5,052 nucleotides of DNA from Dehalococcoidales bacterium (GTDB taxonomy: Bacteria > Chloroflexota > Dehalococcoidia > Dehalococcoidales > UBA5760), in the NCBI GenBank assembly GCA_028710655.1, contig JAQTTS010000180.1:1-5052 (forward strand). Direction: 5' to 3'. The first letter of the stretch is position 1. Each line of letters begins with the position of its first letter. Of this stretch, positions 1-5,052 are shown piece by piece. A program made the position numbers and the translations under genes. Under the pieces are notes generated by a model, which saw only the letters and a list, made by a program, of their open reading frames with translations, made no database searches and was not told where the DNA came from.

Positions 1-449
1 ATTGCGTCAAGGTCAGTATCCACCTCAACCAGTAGCTGGTTGGCCGCAGCCGTATTTCCGGCGGCCACCAGTTCAAATACCTCGCCAATATCCCCACAAA
101 ATTCCTCATTACGGGCTGTGATATCATCAAGCTTTGTTTTATCATCGGCGCCTAAATCTAATTTATTAGTTTCTTCTACCAAAGCTTCAGTGTTCTCCAT
201 CAGTGCATAAAATCCGTCTTTAGCATCAACCGCTCCGGTCAGTAAATAAACTTGGGCATGGGCAAACTGGGAGTTATAATTATTTGACAGCTCCCAGATA
301 TGAGTGCTTATTGTCCGGTGCAAATCGACTTTCTGGTATTGTTCTTCAATCGTGTTCATCCCTGTAATTCCAAAATACCCCACCAAAACCATAAAAACAA
401 TTACTAAGAAATACCCCGCAATAATTTTTTGCCCTAACTTTAGCCTCAC
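1..449 (-). CDS. Methyl-accepting chemotaxis protein, N-terminal part (3' end beyond window)
   Basis: The minus strand is open without a stop from a GTG at 449-447 to the window edge, giving 149 codons of a longer gene. The start is chosen because AGGAGG lies 6 bases upstream. The protein begins VRLKLGQKIIAGYF: a short basic N-terminus, then one hydrophobic membrane segment at about residues 9-30. A soluble, acidic, mostly helical stretch follows from about residue 31 to 149, including AQVYLLTG at 65-72. This layout is typical of bacterial chemoreceptors with a periplasmic or extracellular four-helix (4HB_MCP or CHASE3-like) ligand domain. The second membrane segment, HAMP and the cytoplasmic signalling hairpin would lie outside the window. 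A sensor histidine kinase or diguanylate cyclase with the same N-terminal domain cannot be excluded. The gene lies downstream of the rRNA operon on the same strand but behind apparent terminators and its own promoter candidates, so it is probably transcribed independently. Confidence 0.8.
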   Translation of the reverse strand, partial: MRLKLGQKIIAGYFLVIVFMVLVGYFGITGMNTIEEQYQKVDLHRTISTHIWELSNNYNSQFAHAQVYLLTGAVDAKDGFYALMENTEALVEETNKLDLGADDKTKLDDITARNEEFCGDIGEVFELVAAGNTAAANQLLVEVDTDLDA

Positions 450-455
450 ATTAGA

Positions 456-461
456 CCTCCT
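456..461 (-). promoter_or_regulatory. Ribosome-binding site of the MCP gene
   Basis: The minus strand reads AGGAGG, 6 bases before the GTG at 449. This decides the start. An ATG overlapping the GTG by two bases is followed at once by TGA and is not usable. The next in-frame ATG (codon 20) would cut the membrane anchor. Confidence 0.85.
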
Positions 462-495
462 GCCTCTCTTTTAAGTTTTGTAATACTATCCTCTG

Positions 496-524
496 TCTAT
501 ATAAAGCATAATTGCATCTATCAA
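496..524 (-). promoter_or_regulatory. Candidate sigma-A-type promoter for the MCP gene
   Basis: On the minus strand TTGATA (519-524) is separated by 17 bases from TATAGA (496-501). The -35 matches 5 of 6 consensus positions and the -10 matches 4 of 6. It sits about 50 bases upstream of the start codon in an AT-rich stretch. This is inferred from consensus only. Confidence 0.35.
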
Positions 525-543
525 TTAACAGCTACAACAATAT

Positions 544-568
544 ATATCGTTATTAAGAAGCATTTTTA
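544..568 (-). promoter_or_regulatory. Candidate motility sigma factor (SigD/sigma-28-like) promoter for the MCP gene
   Basis: On the minus strand TAAA (565-568) is followed after 13 bases by AACGATAT (544-551). This resembles the Gram-positive SigD pattern TAAA-N15-GCCGATAT. The -10 octamer matches 6 of 8, but the spacer is about two bases short. Chemoreceptor genes are classic SigD targets, so the context supports it. It competes with the sigma-A-type candidate closer to the gene. Confidence 0.3.
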
Positions 569-569
569 T

Positions 570-734
570 TAAGCTCTTTTTCGGTGACCGTTGCTTAATC
601 CTACTGTCCTATAGTCACATTTGGCACTTACTGTCCCTCTTTCCCTCTTTTGCTATCTTTCTTACCATTTTATGGCCCCGCAGTTGCTTTTTGCTTTTTG
701 TGGCACTCATATATTGGAGGTTGATTTTCCATTA
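570..734. other. Intergenic stretch without recognisable gene
   Basis: Between the MCP promoter region and the last hairpin of the rRNA operon I see no gene with coding character. On the plus strand it is pyrimidine-rich (repeated CCCTCTTT-like runs). A 17-codon minus-strand frame exists but has no convincing ribosome-binding site. No known riboswitch core is recognisable. Confidence 0.6.
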
Positions 735-767
735 ATTGAAAAGCACCTGGTTTTCACCAGAGCCTTT
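735..767 (-). terminator. Hairpin after the 5S-like segment, probable intrinsic terminator
   Basis: Read on the minus strand, an imperfect stem (AAAGGC outer, CTGGT inner) closes on a GAAA tetraloop and returns as ACCAG then GCTTT. It is followed by TTTTC and an AT-rich run. The stem has a small internal loop. It is the last hairpin of the rRNA operon before the MCP promoter region, a natural place for termination. Confidence 0.55.
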
Positions 768-779
768 GTCATAATTAGT

Positions 780-967
780 TCCGGCAACGTCCTACTCTCC
801 CAGGACCCTGCTGGGTCGGCTCGTATGGGGGTTCCACCCCCCTTACGAGGGGACTGCGGTCCCTGCTCACCCCCCTACAGGCATTCCTGTTGGGCAGCCC
901 CTCATCCTGCACTTCTGGGGTCGCTGATGGTACTTGGACCGCGGCCATTGTCGGTGTTCTACCCACC
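780..967 (-). pseudogene. Rearranged 5S rRNA-like segment (5S pseudogene or 5S-derived structured RNA)
   Basis: The minus-strand 3' end (780-809) repeats the last 30 bases of the true 5S gene (1013-1042) with one difference. The upstream end contains GACAATGGC (944-952), also found at the start of 5S. Between these, positions 922-941 hold a 20-base piece of 5S in the opposite orientation. The remaining interior is not 5S. On the minus strand it forms a run of GC-rich hairpins: ACAGG-AATG-CCTGT, GGGAC-CGCA-GTCCC, CTCGTA/TACGAG enclosing GGGGG/CCCCC, and GACCC-AGCA-GGGTC. At about 188 bases it is too long for a normal 5S (about 117), and the 5' strand of helix I no longer pairs well with the 3' end. 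It may be a decayed second 5S gene scrambled by inversion and insertion. A functional structured RNA that borrowed a 5S tail is the alternative. Confidence 0.55.
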
Positions 968-1004
968 AGAAAGAAGGACCACTTGTTTTCACAAGTGGTC
1001 CTTC
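968..1004 (-). terminator. Perfect 14-bp GAAA-loop hairpin directly after 5S rRNA
   Basis: Positions 973-986 and 991-1004 are perfect inverted repeats (GAAGGACCACTTGT on the minus strand) closing a GAAA tetraloop. On the minus strand the stem is followed by TTTCT, a weak U-tract. It begins 8 bases after the 5S end. It most likely terminates or stabilises the operon transcript. The short U-tract would allow some read-through into the 5S-like segment. Confidence 0.6.
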
Positions 1005-1012
1005 ATATTAGC

Positions 1013-1128
<116 letters not shown>

Positions 1129-1151
1129 AAGGTTGATCGGTTGTTGATAAG

Positions 1152-1245
1152 CTTCGCCTGGCTGCGTCAGTTGTCCTGCCTCCTCCTTCGGCGTACCACC
1201 AGTACGCCTCCGTTGTCGGTCAGGACATCTTCCTTGCCATGCTTG
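1152..1245. repeat. 94-bp palindromic dispersed repeat, copy A (23S-5S spacer)
   Basis: The plus strand starts CTTCGCCTGGCTGCGTCA and ends CTTCCTTGCCATGCTTG. The centre is GGCGTAC (1190-1196), CACCA, GTACGCC (1202-1208). A second arm pair is GTCCTG (1173-1178) with CAGGAC (1221-1226). Outside it, GGTTGTT (1139-1145) pairs with AACAACC (1252-1258). The same ends, length and central GTAC loop recur at 4653-4746 with different but still complementary arms. It encodes no protein. It resembles a REP- or MITE-like dispersed hairpin. Confidence 0.65.
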
Positions 1246-1249
1246 CTTC

Positions 1250-1300
1250 TGAACAACCTGTGCCCAGGTTGTTCTTTTGAGAGTTTCTGTTCTCTCAAAA
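1250..1300. repeat. Two adjacent perfect 9-bp hairpins in the 23S-5S spacer
   Basis: GAACAACCT (1251-1259) pairs with AGGTTGTTC (1266-1274). Immediately next, TTTTGAGAG (1275-1283) pairs with CTCTCAAAA (1292-1300). The second overlaps the trailer arm of the 23S processing stem, so the two folds exclude each other. Neither has a T-tract on the minus strand, so they are not terminators. Confidence 0.55.
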
Positions 1301-1324
1301 CTTCACAGAGGTATGCGTAAGTTA
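1287..1324 (-). other. Trailer arm of the pre-23S rRNA processing stem
   Basis: The trailer segment 1287-1311 is complementary to the leader segment 4613-4637 at 22 of 25 positions. Nearer the 23S gene, 1317-1324 pairs with TAACTTAC at 4600-4607. Together with the 23S helix 1 ends (1343-1349 and 4515-4521) these bring the two ends of 23S into one long stem. In bacteria such stems are cut by RNase III. The pairing is seen; the enzyme is inferred. Confidence 0.7.
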
Positions 1325-1563
1325 TCATCTACTACTGCTTCAGGTCAAGTCCTCGACCGATTAGTACCGGTTAGCTTAATACATTGCTGCACTTACACTC
1401 CCGGCCTATCAACCTGGTAATCTTCCAGGGGTCTTACTGGATTAACTCCATGGGAAATCTTATCTTGAGGTTAGTTTCCCGCTTAGATGCTTTCAGCGGT
1501 TATCTAATCCGCACTTAGCTACCCAGCTCTACCGTTGGCACGATAACTGGTGCACCAGTGGTG

Positions 1564-1595
<32 letters not shown>

Positions 1596-1622
1596 CGCCT
1601 CGCAAATTTCCTCCGCCCGCGA

Positions 1623-1665
<43 letters not shown>

Positions 1666-1673
1666 ATGTACCA

Positions 1674-1707
<34 letters not shown>

Positions 1708-1729
1708 ACTTCAGCCCCAGGATGTGATA

Positions 1730-1766
<37 letters not shown>

Positions 1767-1767
1767 G

Positions 1768-1820
<53 letters not shown>

Positions 1821-1941
1821 GATGGCCCTTCCACTCGGAACCACCGGATCACTAAGCCCGACTTTCGTCCCTGCTCGACCCGTCGGTCTCGCAGTCAAGC
1901 TCCCTTCTGCCTTTACACTCTTCGACTGATTTCCATCCAGT

Positions 1942-1975
<34 letters not shown>

Positions 1976-1976
1976 G

Positions 1977-2009
<33 letters not shown>

Positions 2010-2259
2010 ACAATGTCCCCCATCCGGATTACGGACGTGGGTTAGAACTTCAATACTTCAAGGGTGGTATCCCACCATTGACTCCACACAGACTAGCGTC
2101 CATGCTTCCCAGTCTCCCACCTATCCTGTACATGACGCACCAAAATCCAATGTCAGGCTACAGTAAAGCTCCACGGGGTCTTTCTGTCCTGTCGCGGGTA
2201 GCCGGCATCTTCACCGGCACTACAATTTCGCCGAGCCCCTTGTTGAGACAGCGCCCAAA

Positions 2260-2344
<85 letters not shown>

Positions 2345-3061
2345 TGGGGCTTCAATTCAAAGCTTCGCGTTACCGCTAACCTCTCCTCTTAACCTTCCAG
2401 CACCGGGCAGGCGTCAGCACCTATACTTCGTGTTTCCACTTCGCAGGCACCTGTGGTTTTGATAAACAGTCGCTTGGGCCTCTCCTCTGCGACCCCTTCA
2501 CGCTCCAAATGTGCACTCTTCACGCAAAAGGGCACCCCTTCTCCCGAAGTTACGGGGTCATTTTGCCGAGTTCCTTAACAAGGGTTCTCTCGCGCGCCTT
2601 AGGATTCTCTCCCTTCCTACCTGTGTCGGTTTACGGTACGGGCGCCATTTGACCTCGTTAGAGACTTTTCTTGACAGTCTGGGATCAGCTACTTCGCTAC
2701 TTGTATTTCGCTCCCCATCACGTCTCAGGCTTTTTACAGGGCGGTTTTGCCTACCCTGTACCCTACTCGCTTGGACCAGTCCTACCAATCACTGGCTTAG
2801 CCTACCCTCCTGTGTCATCCCTTCCTTCAATCGGTCTCTGGCGGCATCGGATTCTCAACCGATTTTCCATCGCCTACGCTGTACGCCTCGGCTTAGGTCC
2901 CGGCTTACCCTGGGCGGACGAGCCTTCCCCAGGAAACCTTAGGTTTTCGGCGGGCAGGATTCTCACCTGCCTTATCGCGTACTCATACCGGCATTATCTC
3001 TTCTGTACAGTCCACCGCTCCTTCCGGTACGGCTTCGACCCATACAGAACGCTCCCCTACC

Positions 3062-3205
3062 ATTGAAATGTGTCAATACTACTCTCAATTTAACTTTAGC
3101 TTTAAGTCATTTGGCGAAAACCTTCCATCCTTTTGAATCGGATGGTTTTCGCTAAATGTACCGTGTCAAAAGTCCCTCTTAAGAGCACTATTGACACATT
3201 TCAAT
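3062..3205 (-). other. Intervening sequence in 23S helix 45 (144 bases)
   Basis: The 23S sequence is interrupted between CCGAAGCTGCGG and GGTAGGGGAGCGTTCTG, which flank helix 45 in E. coli. The insert is AT-rich, unlike the gene around it. It is bounded by a perfect 17-bp inverted repeat (3062-3078 with 3189-3205; ATTGAAATGTGTCAATA on the plus strand). Inside, 3108-3122 pairs with 3144-3158 with one mismatch, forming a second hairpin. Helix 45 is one of the two classic bacterial IVS sites, where RNase III excises the insert and leaves 23S in fragments. There is no S23-type or other open frame of size, so it is a non-coding IVS. Confidence 0.88.
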
Positions 3206-3255
3206 CCGCAGCTTCGGCGCCGGACTTGAGCCCCGGTACATTTTCGGCGCAGGGC

Positions 3256-3289
<34 letters not shown>

Positions 3290-3820
3290 TGGTGGCTGCT
3301 TCTGAGCCAACATCCTGGTTGTCTGGGCAATCCCACATCCTTTTCCACTTAGTCCGGACTTCGGGACCTTAGCTGACGGTCTGGGCTGTTTCCCTTTTGA
3401 CTACGGATCTTATCACTCGCAGTCTGACTCCCAAGGTAAATTTACGGTATTCGGAGTTTGAGAAGGTTCGGTAACCTGGTAGGGCCCCTAGCCTATTCAG
3501 TGCTCTACCCCCGTAAATCATCCCTTGAGGCTAGCCCTAAAGCTATTTCGGGGAGAACCAGCTATCTCCGCGTTCGATTGGCATTTCACCCCTACCCACA
3601 CCTCATCCGCCGACTTTTTAACGTCGGTCGGTTCGGGCCTCCACCAAGTCTTACCTTAGCTTCACCCTGGACATGGGTAGATCACGCGGTTTCGGGTCTA
3701 CAGCAACGAACTTATGCGCCCTATTCAGACTCGGTTTCCCTCCGGCTTCGGACCTTAAGTCCTTAACCTTGCTCGTTACCGTAACTCGCCGGTTCATTCT
3801 ACAAAAGGCACGCCGTCACG

Positions 3821-3899
3821 CTTCGAGATTCGAAATTCGAAGTTCGAAATTCGATTATCTTGGTTCGAACCTCAAACCTCCAACTTCGAACCTCGAATA
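3821..3899 (-). other. Intervening sequence in 23S helix 25, made of 7-bp repeats
   Basis: The insert replaces the tip of helix 25, between GCAGTCGGAGC and GTGACGGCGTGCC, the second classic IVS site. On the plus strand it reads in an exact 7-base register: four units like AATTCGA (3827-3854), a 7-base spacer (3855-3861), then five units GGTTCGA, ACCTCAA, ACCTCCA, ACTTCGA, ACCTCGA (3862-3896). The two halves are complementary, allowing G-U pairs in the RNA, and form one long stem. No protein is encoded. The transcript here is probably a cleavage target, but that is inferred. Confidence 0.85.
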
Positions 3900-4185
3900 G
3901 CGCTCCGACTGCTTGTAAGCATACGGTTTCAGGTTCTATTTCACTCCCCTCCCGGGGTGCTTTTCACCTTTCCCTCACGGTACTGGTTCACTATCGGTCG
4001 CCAGGTAGTATTTAGCCTTAGGAGGTGGTCCTCCCGGATTCCCACAAGGTTTCACGTGCCCCGTGGTACTTGGGATCCTCTCTGAATTTCCAACCTTTTC
4101 ACCTACAGGGGTGTTACCTTCTGTGCCGGGGCTTTCCAGCCCGCTTCAATTAAGGTTAGTTATCCGTTGTGAGAGTCCCGCTACC

Positions 4186-4248
4186 CCATCCTCGAAGTTC
4201 GAAATTCGAGGTTCGATTCGAACTTCAAACTTCCAACTTCGAGGATGG
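4186..4248 (-). other. Intervening hairpin in domain I of 23S (helix 15/16 region), made of 7-bp repeats
   Basis: Between GAGCCTAAA and GGTAGCGGGACTCTC of the rRNA (minus strand), a normally short variable hairpin is extended. The ends are a perfect 14-bp inverted repeat (CCATCCTCGAAGTT at 4186-4199 with 4235-4248). The interior keeps a 7-base register: CCTCGAA, GTTCGAA, ATTCGAG, GTTCGAT on one arm and CTTCAAA, CTTCCAA, CTTCGAG on the other. Pairing continues almost to the centre. The repeat units match those of the helix 25 insert. Confidence 0.82.
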
Positions 4249-4598
4249 TTTAGGCTCTTCCGCGTTCGCTCGCCGCTACTTACGGAATCACTGTTGTTTT
4301 CTTTTCCTCCGGGTACTTAGATGTTTCAGTTCCCCGGGTTGCCTCCCGTTACCTATGGATTCAGTAACGGGTGACGGGATATTACTCCCGCCGGGTTGCC
4401 CTATTCGGAGATCTACGGGTCGAAGCCTGCTTGCGGCTCTCCGTAGCTTTTCGCAGCTTTCTACGTCCTTCGTCGGCTCCTGGCGCCAAGGCATCCACCG
4501 TACGCTCTTATTAACTTGACCTCAGGCAGTAGTTAGTTCACCTTTTTGCTTGCCGCTTCTCTCACTTTTAAAGTTTAAGAAGGGCGCGCTCGGCTTGT

Positions 4599-4637
4599 TT
4601 AACTTACTGTTTCCTCTGTGAAGTTTTCAAAGAACAG
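4599..4637 (-). other. Leader arm of the pre-23S rRNA processing stem
   Basis: Positions 4613-4637 are complementary to the 23S trailer at 1287-1311 (22 of 25). Positions 4600-4607 pair with the trailer near 1317-1324. In the transcript this arm sits about 80-115 bases before the 23S 5' end. A further pairing close to the gene joins ACTACTGC (about 4527-4534) with GCAGTAGT (about 1331-1338). Confidence 0.7.
4622..4636 (-). promoter_or_regulatory. boxA-like antitermination element before 23S
   Basis: The minus strand reads TGTTCTTTGAAAACT, close to the boxA seen before 23S in Bacillus and relatives and to the general pattern TGCTCTTTAACA. BoxA recruits the Nus antitermination complex to keep RNA polymerase on rRNA operons. 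It lies within the leader arm of the processing stem, as is common. Confidence 0.6.
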
Positions 4638-4652
4638 CGGTCTATTTATATA

Positions 4653-4746
4653 CTTCGTCTAGCTGCGTCACCAGTTTTCTCCAAGACCTCGACGTACACA
4701 TCAGTACGACTCGCCCTTGGCGAAAACTGCTTCCTGGCTATACTCG
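4653..4746. repeat. 94-bp palindromic dispersed repeat, copy B (tRNA-Ala-23S spacer)
   Basis: The plus strand starts CTTCGTCTAGCTGCGTCA and ends CTTCCTGGCTATACTCG, matching copy A at both ends (16 of 18 at the left). Arms CAGTTTTCTCCAAG (4672-4685) and CTTGGCGAAAACTG (4716-4729) pair with one mismatch. The centre is CGTAC (4693-4697) and GTACG (4704-4708). Outside the shared 94 bases the palindrome continues, CTATTTATATAC (4642-4653) with GTATCTAAATAG (4746-4757), 11 of 12. There is no coding potential. Confidence 0.65.
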
Positions 4747-4771
4747 TATCTAAATAGCCCTTTGAAGAACT

Positions 4772-4847
4772 TGGTGGAGATGAGCGGGTTCGAACCGCTG
4801 ACCCCCTGCTTGCAAGGCAGGTGCTCTCCCAGCTGAGCTACACCCCC
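4772..4847 (-). tRNA. tRNA-Ala, anticodon UGC
   Basis: The 76-base minus-strand sequence begins GGGGGTGTAGCTCAGCTGGG and ends ATCTCCACCA with CCA encoded. The acceptor stem GGGGGTG pairs with CATCTCC. The anticodon stem CCTGC/GCAGG holds loop CTTGCAA with anticodon TGC at 4812-4814. The T loop is GGTTCGAACC. It reads GCN alanine codons. It sits between tRNA-Ile and 23S in the rRNA spacer, the usual place. A protein frame crossing it (4701-4910, containing VAQLGEHLPCKQGVSGSNPL) is the familiar mistranslation of a tRNA. Confidence 0.98.
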
Positions 4848-4959
4848 ATCCTGGATGTTGGAAGTTGGAGCTTGGAGGTTGGATTTATCGTTGGAGTTTG
4901 CCTGTGGCAAATTCCTTCTTAATCCAACTTCTAACTTCTAACCTCTAACTTCTAATCAG
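4848..4959. repeat. Inter-tRNA hairpin built of 7-bp repeats
   Basis: The 112-base spacer between the two tRNAs holds heptads GTTGGAA, GTTGGAG, CTTGGAG, GTTGGAT (4857-4884) and the inverted set CCAACTT, CTAACTT, CTAACCT, CTAACTT (4924-4951) in exact register. The arms are complementary with wobble pairs. Between them is a small hairpin TTTGCC-TGT-GGCAAA (4897-4911). The unit resembles the repeats in the two 23S inserts but lacks the central TCGA. There is no gene here. It may space or expose the two tRNAs for processing. Confidence 0.75.
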
Positions 4960-5036
<77 letters not shown>

Positions 5037-5052
5037 ATGTGGTGCTTCAAAA

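Noticed and set aside
570..734. Riboswitch such as c-di-GMP-I in the MCP leader
   Set aside because: The leader has short G-rich and CGGTCACCG-like pieces but not the conserved core of a c-di-GMP or other riboswitch that I can recognise.
780..967. SRP RNA, 6S RNA or tmRNA
   Set aside because: None of the conserved cores (SRP GGAAGGAAGCA-type loop, tmRNA tag and tRNA-like ends, 6S bubble) was recognised, while the 3' end is plainly 5S.
3062..3205. Group I or group II self-splicing intron, or a homing endonuclease gene, in 23S
   Set aside because: All three inserts are under 150 bases, have no catalytic core or coding frame, and sit at IVS hairpin tips, not at conserved intron sites.
3821..3899. 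CRISPR-like array
   Set aside because: Units are 7 bases, contiguous and degenerate, with no unique spacers and two opposing arms. This is a hairpin of heptads.
4701..4910. 69-codon minus-strand frame with VAQLGEHLPCKQGVSGSNPL
   Set aside because: It is a translation of the tRNA-Ala gene, a common misannotation.

Overview
The window holds most of one ribosomal RNA operon on the minus strand, followed downstream by the start of a chemoreceptor gene on the same strand. In transcription order (right to left) it contains tRNA-Ile(GAU), tRNA-Ala(UGC), 23S rRNA, 5S rRNA, a rearranged 5S-like segment, and the 5' part of a methyl-accepting chemotaxis protein (MCP) gene that leaves the window at position 1. 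The 16S gene should lie just beyond position 5052. The 16S-Ile-Ala-23S-5S order, Firmicutes-style rRNA sequence, a Gram-positive-type boxA and a strong AGGAGG ribosome-binding site suggest a motile member of the Firmicutes, probably a clostridial/Peptococcaceae-like lineage. The genus is not determined.

Region by region: 1-449 encodes the MCP N-terminus (membrane anchor plus the start of a sensory helical domain), with an RBS and candidate promoters in 450-570. Positions 570-735 hold no recognisable gene. Positions 735-1004 hold two GAAA-loop hairpins, probably terminators, flanking a 5S-derived segment in which a 20-base piece of 5S is inverted. The true 5S gene is at 1013-1128. The 23S-5S spacer (1129-1342) carries a 94-bp palindromic repeat. 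The 23S gene (1343-4521) is about 270 bases longer than usual because of three intervening sequences (IVSs). The 23S-tRNA spacer (4522-4771) carries a second 94-bp copy of the palindromic repeat and the leader arm of the 23S processing stem. The two tRNAs are separated by a hairpin built of 7-bp repeats.

The operon is conventional in gene content, but its non-essential positions are heavily colonised by small palindromic DNA. One IVS (helix 45) is AT-rich with a perfect 17-bp terminal stem. The other two IVSs and the inter-tRNA hairpin share a degenerate 7-bp tandem repeat folded into hairpins. The two spacer palindromes look homologous: they keep the same length, ends and central loop, while their stems differ but remain self-complementary. 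No protein-coding mobile element, CRISPR array or defence system is visible. All long open frames across 600-4910 on either strand are shadows of RNA genes.
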